Assembly: GCF_021151785.1 (NCBI RefSeq)
Contig: NZ_JAGKWP010000039.1
Coordinates: forward strand, 1-22,189
DNA: 22,189 nt
Direction of reading: 5' to 3'
Source: Flavobacterium sp.
GTDB taxonomy: Bacteria; Bacteroidota; Bacteroidia; Flavobacteriales; Flavobacteriaceae
Under the pieces are notes generated by a model. It had not been told where the DNA came from, made no database searches, and worked only from the letters and a program-made list of their open reading frames with translations. Positions within the stretch are counted from its first letter, which is position 1, and the number at the start of each line of letters is the position of its first letter. Below, one piece after another: positions 1 through 7,234 of this stretch. Made by a program: the position numbers and the translations under genes.

Positions 1-131
1 TTTTATTTGTTATTATTAAATTAATACAAGCCAAAGAAAAAAGCGATTTTAGTTTTATAAGTAAACTTCTGAAAGTAATCATGTTAACTATGATGTTTTC
101 TATAACAGCCATAGTATTGTTGTCAAATTAA
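1..131 (+). CDS. 3' end of an unidentified membrane protein gene (partial)
   Basis: Of the three forward frames, only the one reading from base 3 stays open, until TAA at 129-131. It gives about 42 residues that begin LFVIIKLIQAKEKSDF and end in a hydrophobic stretch (VIMLTMMFSITAIVLLSN). That looks like the last transmembrane helix of an integral membrane protein. The stop is followed 10 bases later by a strong bidirectional terminator, which fits a real gene end. The gene starts outside the window, so family and function cannot be assigned. It could also be a chance open stretch. Confidence 0.45.
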   Translation, partial: LFVIIKLIQAKEKSDFSFISKLLKVIMLTMMFSITAIVLLSN

Positions 132-140
132 AAATATATT

Positions 141-173
141 AAAAAAAGCTCTTGTTTTACAAGAGCTTTTTTT
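141..173. terminator. Bidirectional Rho-independent terminator between convergent genes
   Basis: The perfect inverted repeat AAAAAAAGCTCTTG / CAAGAGCTTTTTTT has a 5-base loop (TTTTA, 155-159). Its A-tract becomes a U-tract when read on the minus strand, so it can end both the partial plus-strand gene (stop at 131) and the minus-strand peroxidase gene (stop at 174-176). Confidence 0.85.
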
Positions 174-1364
174 TTAATTTGGAAATGGATTACTCCATTT
201 TGGATTAGTATACACATCTGTACCTGACAATGTTTTTAAGAAAGCAATGACAGCATCTACTTCGGTTTGGGTTAAGTTTAACTGTTGTCCAAAACCATTT
301 GGCATTAATCTTGGGTCTAAATTTGTATTACCAGGAGCAATATTAATAGTTCCGTAATGACCAATAGCAGCTTGTAATGTGGTAATAACTCCAGTATGCA
401 TCATTTGTCCATTTAAGACACCATCTGTTCTAATTAAGTTTCTTAGCGAAGGTGCTTTGGTATTACCTATATCAATACCTGTCCCCGAAATTGTTCCAAT
501 AATTCCATTATTTTTAGATGCTGGGTCAATGTCGAATTCTGGAGCCCTATGACATCCTGCACAACCTAAGCCACCACCAGTTCTTGATCCTGTTGTGTTA
601 AATGTAGGAGGAGCAAGGAATAAATTTTTTCCTTGATTTTCTTGTGGAGTAAAGTTAGAAAATGGTGCGCCATCATTAGGTGCCGTAGCTCTACCTAAAT
701 CATATTTTGAGTCAAATGATTGAATACTTCTTACAAATTGAGCTAAAGCTTTTTGGATTTTTGCTTCTGTTATTTCTTGTGATCCATAGGCAAATTGGAA
801 TAATTCTTTGTAGTAGTTAATAGCTCCAAGTTTAATTAATAAATCGTCAAAAGACATGTCGCCATTTAATCCACTAAATCCCATTTCGCCATGATCTTTA
901 ATAGGCATAGTTGTTTGCTGTTCTAATGTTGCTGCTCTCTCGTTCCAAAAAAAGCGAGTTTCGGTTGCAAATCTACTATTAACCAAACGCATGGAATGCC
1001 TACCAGTAGTTCCATTAACTCCAGTACTTGCCACTGAATTATCTCCAAAAGCAAGAGCTTGCTTATGACATGAGGCACATGCAATGGTATTGTTAGAAGA
1101 TAAATTTTTATCATAGAATAAAACTCTTCCTAGAGTAGCTATTTTATTATCAATAATATTTCCTGCAGAGTTATCTTTTGTAATGTAGCTTGGAATGGTT
1201 TGATTCGCATAATTATATAAATTACTTAAATTTAGATTTGAACCAAAAGTAGCTGTGACATTTGGATAAGCATCGGAAGGAATAGCTTCATAATTATCAT
1301 CATCACTACATGAAGTGAAAGACAATATAGAGAGTAATCCTAATAAAAATTGTAAATTTCTCAT
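174..1364 (-). CDS. Di-haem cytochrome c peroxidase / MauG-family lipoprotein
   Basis: Predicted bacterial cytochrome c peroxidase (CCP/MauG family), which in characterised members reduces H2O2 with electrons from small cytochromes or quinols in the periplasm. The 396-aa product starts with a lipoprotein signal peptide whose lipobox ends at Cys19 (FTSC), followed by acidic residues, so it is likely an anchored lipoprotein. Two c-type haem motifs are visible: CASCH at about residues 96-100 and CAGCH at about 268-272, the usual two-domain layout. His323 in the MMHTG segment may contribute a haem ligand. It is transcribed alone and ends at a terminator. Upstream, at 1390-1422, is an element nearly identical to the one in front of the ECF sigma gene at 18060, suggesting control by that sigma factor. 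Whether it acts as a true peroxidase or a MauG-like oxidase cannot be told from sequence. Confidence 0.9.
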   Translation of the reverse strand: MRNLQFLLGLLSILSFTSCSDDDNYEAIPSDAYPNVTATFGSNLNLSNLYNYANQTIPSYITKDNSAGNIIDNKIATLGRVLFYDKNLSSNNTIACASCHKQALAFGDNSVASTGVNGTTGRHSMRLVNSRFATETRFFWNERAATLEQQTTMPIKDHGEMGFSGLNGDMSFDDLLIKLGAINYYKELFQFAYGSQEITEAKIQKALAQFVRSIQSFDSKYDLGRATAPNDGAPFSNFTPQENQGKNLFLAPPTFNTTGSRTGGGLGCAGCHRAPEFDIDPASKNNGIIGTISGTGIDIGNTKAPSLRNLIRTDGVLNGQMMHTGVITTLQAAIGHYGTINIAPGNTNLDPRLMPNGFGQQLNLTQTEVDAVIAFLKTLSGTDVYTNPKWSNPFPN

Positions 1365-1389
1365 AAGATAGTTGTTAAGTTAGTTCTCA

Positions 1390-1422
1390 ATAAGACACTA
1401 AAATAGATAAAAGGTTTAATCG
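1390..1422 (-). promoter_or_regulatory. Putative ECF-sigma promoter of the cytochrome c peroxidase gene
   Basis: Read on the minus strand, it has CGATTAAACCTTTT (1409-1422) and GTCTTAT (1390-1396), with exactly 16 bases between AAACC (1413-1417) and GTC. The -10 part lies about 26 bases from the start codon. The same 14-base block and the same spacing occur upstream of the ECF sigma gene (18080-18111). An AAC-containing -35 is typical of ECF promoters; assigning it to that sigma factor is inference. Confidence 0.65.
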
Positions 1423-1449
1423 TACTTTTTAATTACTTTAAAATATTAC

Positions 1450-1457
1450 TATATTTG
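1450..1457 (+). promoter_or_regulatory. Putative Bacteroidota housekeeping promoter of fabG (-7 element)
   Basis: TATATTTG matches the Bacteroidota -7 consensus TAnnTTTG. The expected -33 TTG is only TTT at 1428-1430, 19 bases upstream, so the call rests on the -7 element. The leader would be about 65 bases and contains a hairpin at 1493-1514. Confidence 0.45.
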
Positions 1458-1529
1458 ACTTCATTTTTAACGAAACAAACAAAACCATAATTAAGAAGCA
1501 AGTATTGCTTTCTTTTAAATTTAAATTTT

Positions 1530-2276
1530 ATGAAATTATTAGAAGGAAAAGTAGCAATTATTACGGGTGCTAGTAGAGGTATCGGAAAAGGAATTGCAGA
1601 AGTTTTTGCAAAAAATGGAGCTCATGTAGCTTTTACATACAGTTCATCTGCTGAGTCTGCAATGGCTTTAGAAAATGAATTAAAAGCTTTAGGAATTAAA
1701 GCCAAAGGGTACAAATCAAATGCAGCTGATTTTAATGAGGCTCAAAAGTTAATTGATGATGTAATAGGTGAATTTGGAACAATTGATATTTTAATCAATA
1801 ATGCAGGTATTACAAAAGATAATTTATTAATGAGAATGTCTGAGGAAGATTTCGATACAGTTATTGATATCAATTTAAAATCGGTTTTCAATATGACTAA
1901 AGCGGTTCAAAAAATTATGTTGAAAAATAGAGCTGGTTCAATAATTAATATGAGTAGTGTAGTAGGAGTTAAAGGTAATGCGGGTCAAGCAAACTACGCA
2001 GCTTCAAAGGCTGGAATGATTGGATTTACTAAATCTATTGCTTTAGAGTTAGGTTCAAGAAATATTCGTTGTAATGCCATTGCTCCAGGATTTATTGAAA
2101 CTGAAATGACTGCCAAATTGAACGAAGATGTTGTAAAAGGATGGAGAGAATCTATTCCATTAAAACGAGGAGGTTCTCCAGAAGATATTGCTAATGTATG
2201 TGTGTTTTTAGCATCAAACATGAGCGCTTATGTAACAGGGCAAGTTATTAATGTTGATGGTGGAATGTTAACATAA
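1530..2276 (+). CDS. fabG: 3-oxoacyl-[ACP] reductase FabG
   Basis: NADPH-dependent reduction of 3-oxoacyl-ACP to 3-hydroxyacyl-ACP in the type II fatty acid elongation cycle (cytoplasmic). The 248-aa product is a classical short-chain dehydrogenase of normal FabG length. It shows TGASRGIG (12-19) for cofactor binding, NNAG (90-93), Asn115, and the catalytic triad Ser143, Tyr156 (YAASK) and Lys160. The C-terminal segment VTGQVINVDGGM is typical of FabG. The start follows an A/T-rich leader with no Shine-Dalgarno sequence, as usual in this phylum. The next gene begins 23 bases after the stop on the same strand, so the two are probably co-transcribed. Other SDR substrates are possible, but overall similarity to FabG is strong. 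Confidence 0.93.
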   Translation: MKLLEGKVAIITGASRGIGKGIAEVFAKNGAHVAFTYSSSAESAMALENELKALGIKAKGYKSNAADFNEAQKLIDDVIGEFGTIDILINNAGITKDNLLMRMSEEDFDTVIDINLKSVFNMTKAVQKIMLKNRAGSIINMSSVVGVKGNAGQANYAASKAGMIGFTKSIALELGSRNIRCNAIAPGFIETEMTAKLNEDVVKGWRESIPLKRGGSPEDIANVCVFLASNMSAYVTGQVINVDGGMLT

Positions 2277-2299
2277 TTTTAAAATATTAAAGATAAAGT

Positions 2300-4327
2300 A
2301 TGACAGCAACAACCTATTTTTTACTATTTACTTCATTAGTATTTTCTGCTGTTGTGGCATTTTATCAATATTTATATAAAGCTGATAGCCAATTAAAAAT
2401 CAATTGGTTATTAGCTTTTTTTCGTTTTATTTCTGTTTTACTTTTGTTAATTTTAGTAATAAATCCTGTAATTTCGACCAAAACAAATGAAATTAATAAA
2501 ATTCCATTGGCTATTGTTTCTGATAACTCCTCGTCGATTAGAGATTTAAAAGCTAATGATAAGGCTTTGGAATTAGCTCAAAAATTGAAAACGAATTCAG
2601 TTTTAAATGAGAAGTTTGAAATTCAACATTATGCATTTGATGATGAATTTAAAGCTGGTATTAATTTAGATTTTGAAGGTAAGCAATCCAATATTGATGT
2701 AGCTGCTCAAAATTTAAAGCAACTTCATAAGAATATGTTCTATCCTGTTGTTTTATTGACAGATGGAAATCAAACAATTGGAAACGATTATGTTTATAGT
2801 TTTCAAGAGACAGCAAAGGTTTATCCTGTTGTTTTAGGTGATACAACTACTAATTTTGATTGTAAAATCAATCAAGTAAATGCTAATAAATATGCTTTCC
2901 TGAAGAATAAATTTCCAGTAGAAGTATTTGTTCAATATAACGGAAGCAAGCCATTGAATGCTTCTTTTACAATTGAAAAAGGTAATAGAAAAGTGTATTC
3001 TCAAACAATATCATTTACTAAATCATCAAAAGTTCAATCTTTTCAAGTTCTGTTAGAAGCAGATAAAGTAGGTATTCAGAAATACAAAGCCACATTAAAC
3101 GCTTCTTTGTTTGAAAAAAATAAATATAATAATGTTAAGAATTTTGCTGTTGAAGTAATCGATCAAAGAAAAGAGATTGCACTTGTGGCAGACATTACGC
3201 ATCCAGATATAAGTGCATTAAAAAGAGCTATTGAATCAAATGCACAACGTAAAGTGACTTTGGTTAAACCGAAAGAAGTCAGTAACTTAAATAAGTATAA
3301 TTTATTGATTTTATATCAACCAAATATCAACTTTAAATCTATTATTGATATTAATAAAAATTTAAAAATTAACACTTTTATCATTACTGGTTTAAATACT
3401 GATTTTAATTTTGTTAATCTAATTCAATCTGATTTGGAGTTTAAAATGTCGCAACAAAAAGAGGATTTCAATGCCAATTATGAGACAACTTTTAATTTGT
3501 TCGCCCAAAAAGATATTCAATTTAGTAGTTTACCACCTTTACAACACAAGTTTGGTAAGATTATTGAAAAGTCAAGTTTGAATACACTTTTGAGAGCACA
3601 AGTTAATGGAGTTGCTTTTGATAATCCAATTCTAACTTTTTCAGAAAAAGGAGCAAATAGAACAGCCTATTTTTTAGGAGAAAATAGTTGGAAATGGCGA
3701 TTAGAGAGTCATTTAAGTTCAAAATCTTTTGATAATTTTGACCAATTCATAGACCGAATTATTCAATATCTATCAACAAATTCTTCAAAAAAATCATTAA
3801 TTGTTGAGCACGAAAGTTTTTATAATTCTGGAGAAAACATTGAAATTTTTGCTCAATTTTTCAATAAAAACTATGAATTAGATGAAAATGCTAATTTAGT
3901 TATACAGTTAATCAATAATAGAACTAAGAGAACTAAGAATTATAATTTTTCAAAGATCAATCAAGGTTATGCTGTTAAATTTGATGGTTTAGAGCATGGC
4001 AGTTATGCATTTAAAGTTCGAGAAACGAATAGTAATGCTATTTATTCTGGTAGTTTTGAAGTACTAGATTTCGATGTTGAAAAACAATTTGTAAATCCAG
4101 ATCAAGAAAAACTTACTCAACTTGCACTTCAAAATAAAGGCCAGGTTTTCTATCCTAATCAGATAGAACAACTTATACAAAAATTAACTGAAAAAGGAAC
4201 TTATTTGCCTATTGAAAAATCAGTTGTGAAAACTACTCCATTAATTGAATGGATAACATTACTTATTTTACTAATTATTTCTTTAGCATCAGAATGGTTT
4301 ATCAGAAAGTATAATGGTTTACTTTAA
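2300..4327 (+). CDS. Membrane-anchored VWA-fold protein
   Basis: The 675-aa product has two N-terminal transmembrane helices (about 5-24 and 36-56), a long presumably periplasmic region, and one C-terminal helix (about 648-668). After the second helix comes a von Willebrand A-like fold. It has a MIDAS-type DNSSS motif at 75-79 (DxSxS) and VVLLTDGNQ near 150-158, as in BatA/BatB-like and related uncharacterised Bacteroidota proteins. The middle and C-terminal parts look beta-rich, Ig-like. An intact MIDAS suggests metal-dependent protein binding, but the partner is unknown. It sits directly downstream of fabG, and its stop overlaps the stop of the convergent sulfatase gene by three bases. No catalytic function is assigned. 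Confidence 0.75.
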   Translation: MTATTYFLLFTSLVFSAVVAFYQYLYKADSQLKINWLLAFFRFISVLLLLILVINPVISTKTNEINKIPLAIVSDNSSSIRDLKANDKALELAQKLKTNSVLNEKFEIQHYAFDDEFKAGINLDFEGKQSNIDVAAQNLKQLHKNMFYPVVLLTDGNQTIGNDYVYSFQETAKVYPVVLGDTTTNFDCKINQVNANKYAFLKNKFPVEVFVQYNGSKPLNASFTIEKGNRKVYSQTISFTKSSKVQSFQVLLEADKVGIQKYKATLNASLFEKNKYNNVKNFAVEVIDQRKEIALVADITHPDISALKRAIESNAQRKVTLVKPKEVSNLNKYNLLILYQPNINFKSIIDINKNLKINTFIITGLNTDFNFVNLIQSDLEFKMSQQKEDFNANYETTFNLFAQKDIQFSSLPPLQHKFGKIIEKSSLNTLLRAQVNGVAFDNPILTFSEKGANRTAYFLGENSWKWRLESHLSSKSFDNFDQFIDRIIQYLSTNSSKKSLIVEHESFYNSGENIEIFAQFFNKNYELDENANLVIQLINNRTKRTKNYNFSKINQGYAVKFDGLEHGSYAFKVRETNSNAIYSGSFEVLDFDVEKQFVNPDQEKLTQLALQNKGQVFYPNQIEQLIQKLTEKGTYLPIEKSVVKTTPLIEWITLLILLIISLASEWFIRKYNGLL

Positions 4328-6426
4328 TTATTTTTATTTGGTATCATTAGTGACTGATATTTCTTCTTTTTTAATATGCTTGAAGCCAGCTGATAGATAG
4401 CAATCGTTTCTTTTTTATATTTATTATTTATGTTTTCTGTTGGTATTTCATCATAATAAATTTCATAATTTGAATTTGATTTAGGCTTCAATAAAAATTG
4501 TTTTACTCGCTTTACGGGAGAAATAATAGTTAAATAATTGTCTTTTACATAACCTAAATCTTGATAAGTAGCTATGAAGGCTCTTGGAGAATAATGAGGA
4601 GTAAATACATCTTGTCCAAAAAATTTACTTTTATAATTAAAATGCAGTAAACCAAGTGTTGTTGGCATCAAATCGATTTGTGACATAAGTGTGTGACATT
4701 CTTGAGGTTTTATAAAACCAGGAGCATAAATCATAGCTGGAATTCTATATTTTTCTAATGGTAATTCGACTTTTCCAGAACTTGATGCACAGTGATCAGC
4801 GACAATGACGAAAACAGTATTCTTAAACCAAGGTTGTTTTTCAGCAAGTGTAAAAAATTGTTTCAAAGCATAATCCGTATATTTAACACCACCATTTCTT
4901 GATTTTGAATTAGCAGGAATATCAATTTTACCATCAGGATAAGTAAAAGGTCTATGATTACTAACTGTCATCCAATGGTTGAAAAAAGGTTTTCCTGTCT
5001 GATGTTCTTCATTCATTACCTTAATAGCTTTCTTTGCCATGTCCTCATCACAAACTCCCCATATATTTGAAAAGCTAATTTCGTTAGATTTTAAGTTAGC
5101 TTTATCAACAATATCATATCCATTTCCACCATAAAAATCTTGCATATTATCAAAAAAGGCATCTCCACCATACAAATATTTTATTTGATAACCTTTACTT
5201 TTAAATATACTACCAGTACTGAATTTGTTTTTATTATCTTTTCTTTTTACAACACTCTCTCCAGGTGTTGGAGGCAAACATAAAGTTACTGCTTCTAAAC
5301 CGCGAACAGTTCTGTTACCTGTTGCATATAGATTGGTGAAAAATAAACTTTTATCTGCTAATTCATCTAAAAAAGGTGTAATGTTTTCATTGTTTCCATA
5401 GTGTTTCATAAATTCAGCACTCATACTCTCAATGGTAATTAATACAACATTTTTTTGTACTTCTTTTTCGGTAGGTTGAATATGGACAATGTTTTGATTC
5501 AACTTGACATGCGTTATATTTTCAAAATTAGCTAGTTCATTTTCTGGCATTGTGTCATAAAATTTCATGAAATCTAATTCACTATTCATAAATGCCAAAT
5601 AGAATTTATAAAGTCCGTTACTTTGCAATTCATTAGTAAAAACATTAGATGAATCTTCTTTTTTTGCAAGATTTGGAATAGTAAATAAAGCTAAAGCAAT
5701 CAAAGCAAGTTGACCTAAAACAATGCTGATTTTAGCTTTTATATTCGGAATTTCATCTAAATATTTTTTAGATTTTTGAATAATAAAATAGGTAGATAAA
5801 ACAGCTACAATTCCAATTATTGAAAATAAAGGAACTACAGGATAAGATTCCATTATATTTCCAATTACAGTATTCGTGTAGACCAAATAATCTACAGCAA
5901 TAAAGTTATATCGTACACCAAATTCATTCCAAAAAAAGAACTCGCTCACAGCGTTTTGAATGATTAACAAAACAAATAGAAAAAGAGTAAAAGAAAATAA
6001 TACAAAACGAATTTTTTTTCTATACTTTTCAAAAAATAATAACAGAGCAAACAGAATTGTTTTAAGTCCTACAAAAGCTAATCCTATTTCAGGAAGCACA
6101 CCGCCATATTCACTTAAAATGCTTTTTCCTGATAATATATACAGCAGAATGGATACAAATACTCCTAAAATTATATACCCAAATGGTTTTTTATATTTTG
6201 TATTAGAAATAAAAATTAGGTATAACCACAATAAGGAACCTATAGGTATAAAAACAAAAAGGTCATTTAAAATTCCAATTGAAAAAATTTTTAGATAATC
6301 AATAAATGAAAAATGACTTTGTGTTATGGGATGAAATAATAAAACAAGACGAGTTAATAGACTTACAATCAGATAAAATAGAGCAATATTTTTATAAACA
6401 ACGTAGTGTTTAAGTAAATTTTTCAT
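4324..6426 (-). CDS. LTA synthase-family membrane sulfatase / phosphoglycerol transferase-like protein
   Basis: The 700-aa product belongs to the alkaline phosphatase/sulfatase superfamily, LTA-synthase branch. The N-terminal third (to about 252) contains roughly six or seven transmembrane helices; the rest is an extracytoplasmic catalytic domain. Expected metal and nucleophile positions are visible: Glu333 (TIESMS), Thr373 (GNRTVRG), His491 (SNHRPF) and Asp544-His545 (VADHC). In Gram-positive bacteria this family polymerises glycerol phosphate. In Gram-negative bacteria relatives add phosphoglycerol or similar groups to periplasmic glycans or envelope lipids. The organism is not expected to make lipoteichoic acid, so the substrate is open. 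The gene is divergent from the one at 6469 and convergent with the VWA gene. Confidence 0.82.
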   Translation of the reverse strand: MKNLLKHYVVYKNIALFYLIVSLLTRLVLLFHPITQSHFSFIDYLKIFSIGILNDLFVFIPIGSLLWLYLIFISNTKYKKPFGYIILGVFVSILLYILSGKSILSEYGGVLPEIGLAFVGLKTILFALLLFFEKYRKKIRFVLFSFTLFLFVLLIIQNAVSEFFFWNEFGVRYNFIAVDYLVYTNTVIGNIMESYPVVPLFSIIGIVAVLSTYFIIQKSKKYLDEIPNIKAKISIVLGQLALIALALFTIPNLAKKEDSSNVFTNELQSNGLYKFYLAFMNSELDFMKFYDTMPENELANFENITHVKLNQNIVHIQPTEKEVQKNVVLITIESMSAEFMKHYGNNENITPFLDELADKSLFFTNLYATGNRTVRGLEAVTLCLPPTPGESVVKRKDNKNKFSTGSIFKSKGYQIKYLYGGDAFFDNMQDFYGGNGYDIVDKANLKSNEISFSNIWGVCDEDMAKKAIKVMNEEHQTGKPFFNHWMTVSNHRPFTYPDGKIDIPANSKSRNGGVKYTDYALKQFFTLAEKQPWFKNTVFVIVADHCASSSGKVELPLEKYRIPAMIYAPGFIKPQECHTLMSQIDLMPTTLGLLHFNYKSKFFGQDVFTPHYSPRAFIATYQDLGYVKDNYLTIISPVKRVKQFLLKPKSNSNYEIYYDEIPTENINNKYKKETIAIYQLASSILKKKKYQSLMIPNKNN

Positions 6427-6433
6427 ACATTTG
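6426..6433 (+). promoter_or_regulatory. Possible -7 promoter element for the gene at 6469
   Basis: TACATTTG fits TAnnTTTG and lies 35 bases before the ATG at 6469. It overlaps the start codon of the divergent sulfatase gene. No good -33 TTG is seen at the right distance. Confidence 0.35.
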
Positions 6434-6468
6434 AGTAATTAATTAGGTAAATATATAAATTTTATTTT

Positions 6469-6969
6469 ATGAATGAAGCACATATCCACATGTTAGTAAA
6501 CCATTTTCCTATTATTGGTTTGTTTTTTGGTTTGGGAGTATTACTGTTTGGCGTAGTAAAAAAGAATTTAGTTTTAAAATCGGCAGCTTATGTTATGTTA
6601 ATTATCTGTGTTATTTCTGGTCAATTAGCCATGATGACAGGGGATAAAGCAGAGCATTTTGTTGAAGATTTACCTGGTTTTACACATAATGTTATCCATG
6701 AACATGAAGAAGCAACTGAGGCATTTATGATTCCAATGTATGTTTTAGGATTAGTTTCAATTGTTGGTTTATATGCTCAATCAAAAAAACATTCTTTTGA
6801 AAAATGGATTTCCTATTTAGCTCTAGTTTTGGGGGTAGTTTGTGTATTTTTGAGTAAAAATTCAGGAACAACTGGAGGGAAAATTCGTCACACTGAAATC
6901 CGAGAAAATAGTTCAACTCTTTCTAATTCAAATACTTCTAGTCAAGTTGAAGAAGAAGAAAATGAATAA
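6469..6969 (+). CDS. Small His-rich four-helix membrane protein (DUF2231-like)
   Basis: The 166-aa product has four predicted transmembrane helices (about 11-29, 37-55, 88-104 and 113-127) and a polar, acidic, Ser/Asn-rich tail ending in EEEENE. Histidines cluster at the N-terminus (HIHMLVNHFPIIG) and in the loop after helix two (H73, H78, H80 in the FTHNVIHEHEEA region). The HFPI segment followed by helices resembles DUF2231-type membrane proteins, which may bind haem or metals through such histidines. This is family resemblance only; no function is shown. It lies between a divergent sulfatase gene and the histidine operon. The his promoter starts just after its stop, so it is probably transcribed separately from his. 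Confidence 0.6.
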   Translation: MNEAHIHMLVNHFPIIGLFFGLGVLLFGVVKKNLVLKSAAYVMLIICVISGQLAMMTGDKAEHFVEDLPGFTHNVIHEHEEATEAFMIPMYVLGLVSIVGLYAQSKKHSFEKWISYLALVLGVVCVFLSKNSGTTGGKIRHTEIRENSSTLSNSNTSSQVEEEENE

Positions 6970-6992
6970 TTTTAAATTATTATAAATAAATA

Positions 6993-7025
6993 TTTGTTTT
7001 TTAAATTCTTATTCTATTAAATTTG
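6993..7025 (+). promoter_or_regulatory. Putative promoter of the histidine operon
   Basis: The -7 element TAAATTTG (7018-7025) matches TAnnTTTG. A TTTG at 6993-6996 lies 21 bases upstream, slightly longer than the usual spacing of about 19 for the -33 element. Transcription would start near 7030, giving the leader-peptide ATG (7048) a short A-rich 5' leader. Confidence 0.5.
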
Positions 7026-7047
7026 CAAAACAAATAACAAAGAAAAT

Positions 7048-7104
7048 ATGTTTTTAAATCAATTACATCATCATCATCATTTATTCCACGCTCAAGCGAG
7101 GTAG
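7048..7104 (+). CDS. hisL: his operon leader peptide (HisL-like)
   Basis: Short ORF encoding MFLNQLHHHHHLFHAQAR then TAG. Six of its 18 codons are histidine, five of them consecutive CAT (7066-7080) with a sixth at 7087-7089. It sits immediately upstream of hisG and ahead of a terminator with a competing hairpin. This is the hallmark of transcription attenuation: ribosomes stall at the His codons when charged tRNA-His is scarce. It is preceded by an A-rich stretch rather than a Shine-Dalgarno sequence. It is too short to be found by length, but composition and position make it convincing. Confidence 0.88.
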   Translation: MFLNQLHHHHHLFHAQAR

Positions 7105-7149
7105 TGATGCTATGATTGTAATCTAAATATAACTACTAACCCGTTTGAG
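7091..7149 (+). promoter_or_regulatory. his attenuator: antiterminator pairing
   Basis: CTCAAGCGAGGTAGT (7091-7105), which spans the leader stop codon, is complementary to 7135-7149 (ACTAACCCGTTTGAG), with one G-U pair and single-base bulges at A7099 and A7138. This pairing uses up the 5' arm of the terminator at 7138-7164, so the two structures exclude each other. A ribosome that finishes the leader peptide covers the upstream half and lets the terminator form. One stalled on the His codons leaves it free. TGATG at 7105-7109 could also pair with the CAT repeats. Confidence 0.8.
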
Positions 7150-7168
7150 TTCATCAGGCGGGTTTTTT
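7138..7168 (+). terminator. his attenuator Rho-independent terminator
   Basis: The stem AACCCGTTTGA (7138-7148) pairs with TCAGGCGGGTT (7154-7164), 11 pairs including two G-U, around the 5-base loop GTTCA, followed by a run of Ts to 7168. It lies about 65 bases before the hisG start and would end transcription before hisG when histidine is plentiful. Confidence 0.87.
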
Positions 7169-7234
7169 ATTTTAGTTAAGTTAATTTCTCCTCCCGTCTG
7201 GTGTTTCTCAAACAAATTTAAAATTAAATTTAAC

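Noticed and set aside
5960..6298. Plus-strand open frame inside the sulfatase gene (112 codons)
   Set aside because: Lies entirely opposite a well-supported gene; lysine- and asparagine-rich product without recognisable motifs.
7066..7080. CAT trinucleotide run as a simple-sequence repeat
   Set aside because: It is better explained as the histidine codon run of the leader peptide, given the reading frame, stop codon and adjacent attenuator structures.
7145..7234. Longer N-terminus for HisG starting at 7145
   Set aside because: It begins inside the attenuator terminator hairpin and adds 30 residues unlike HisG; ATG 7235 gives the normal family N-terminus.
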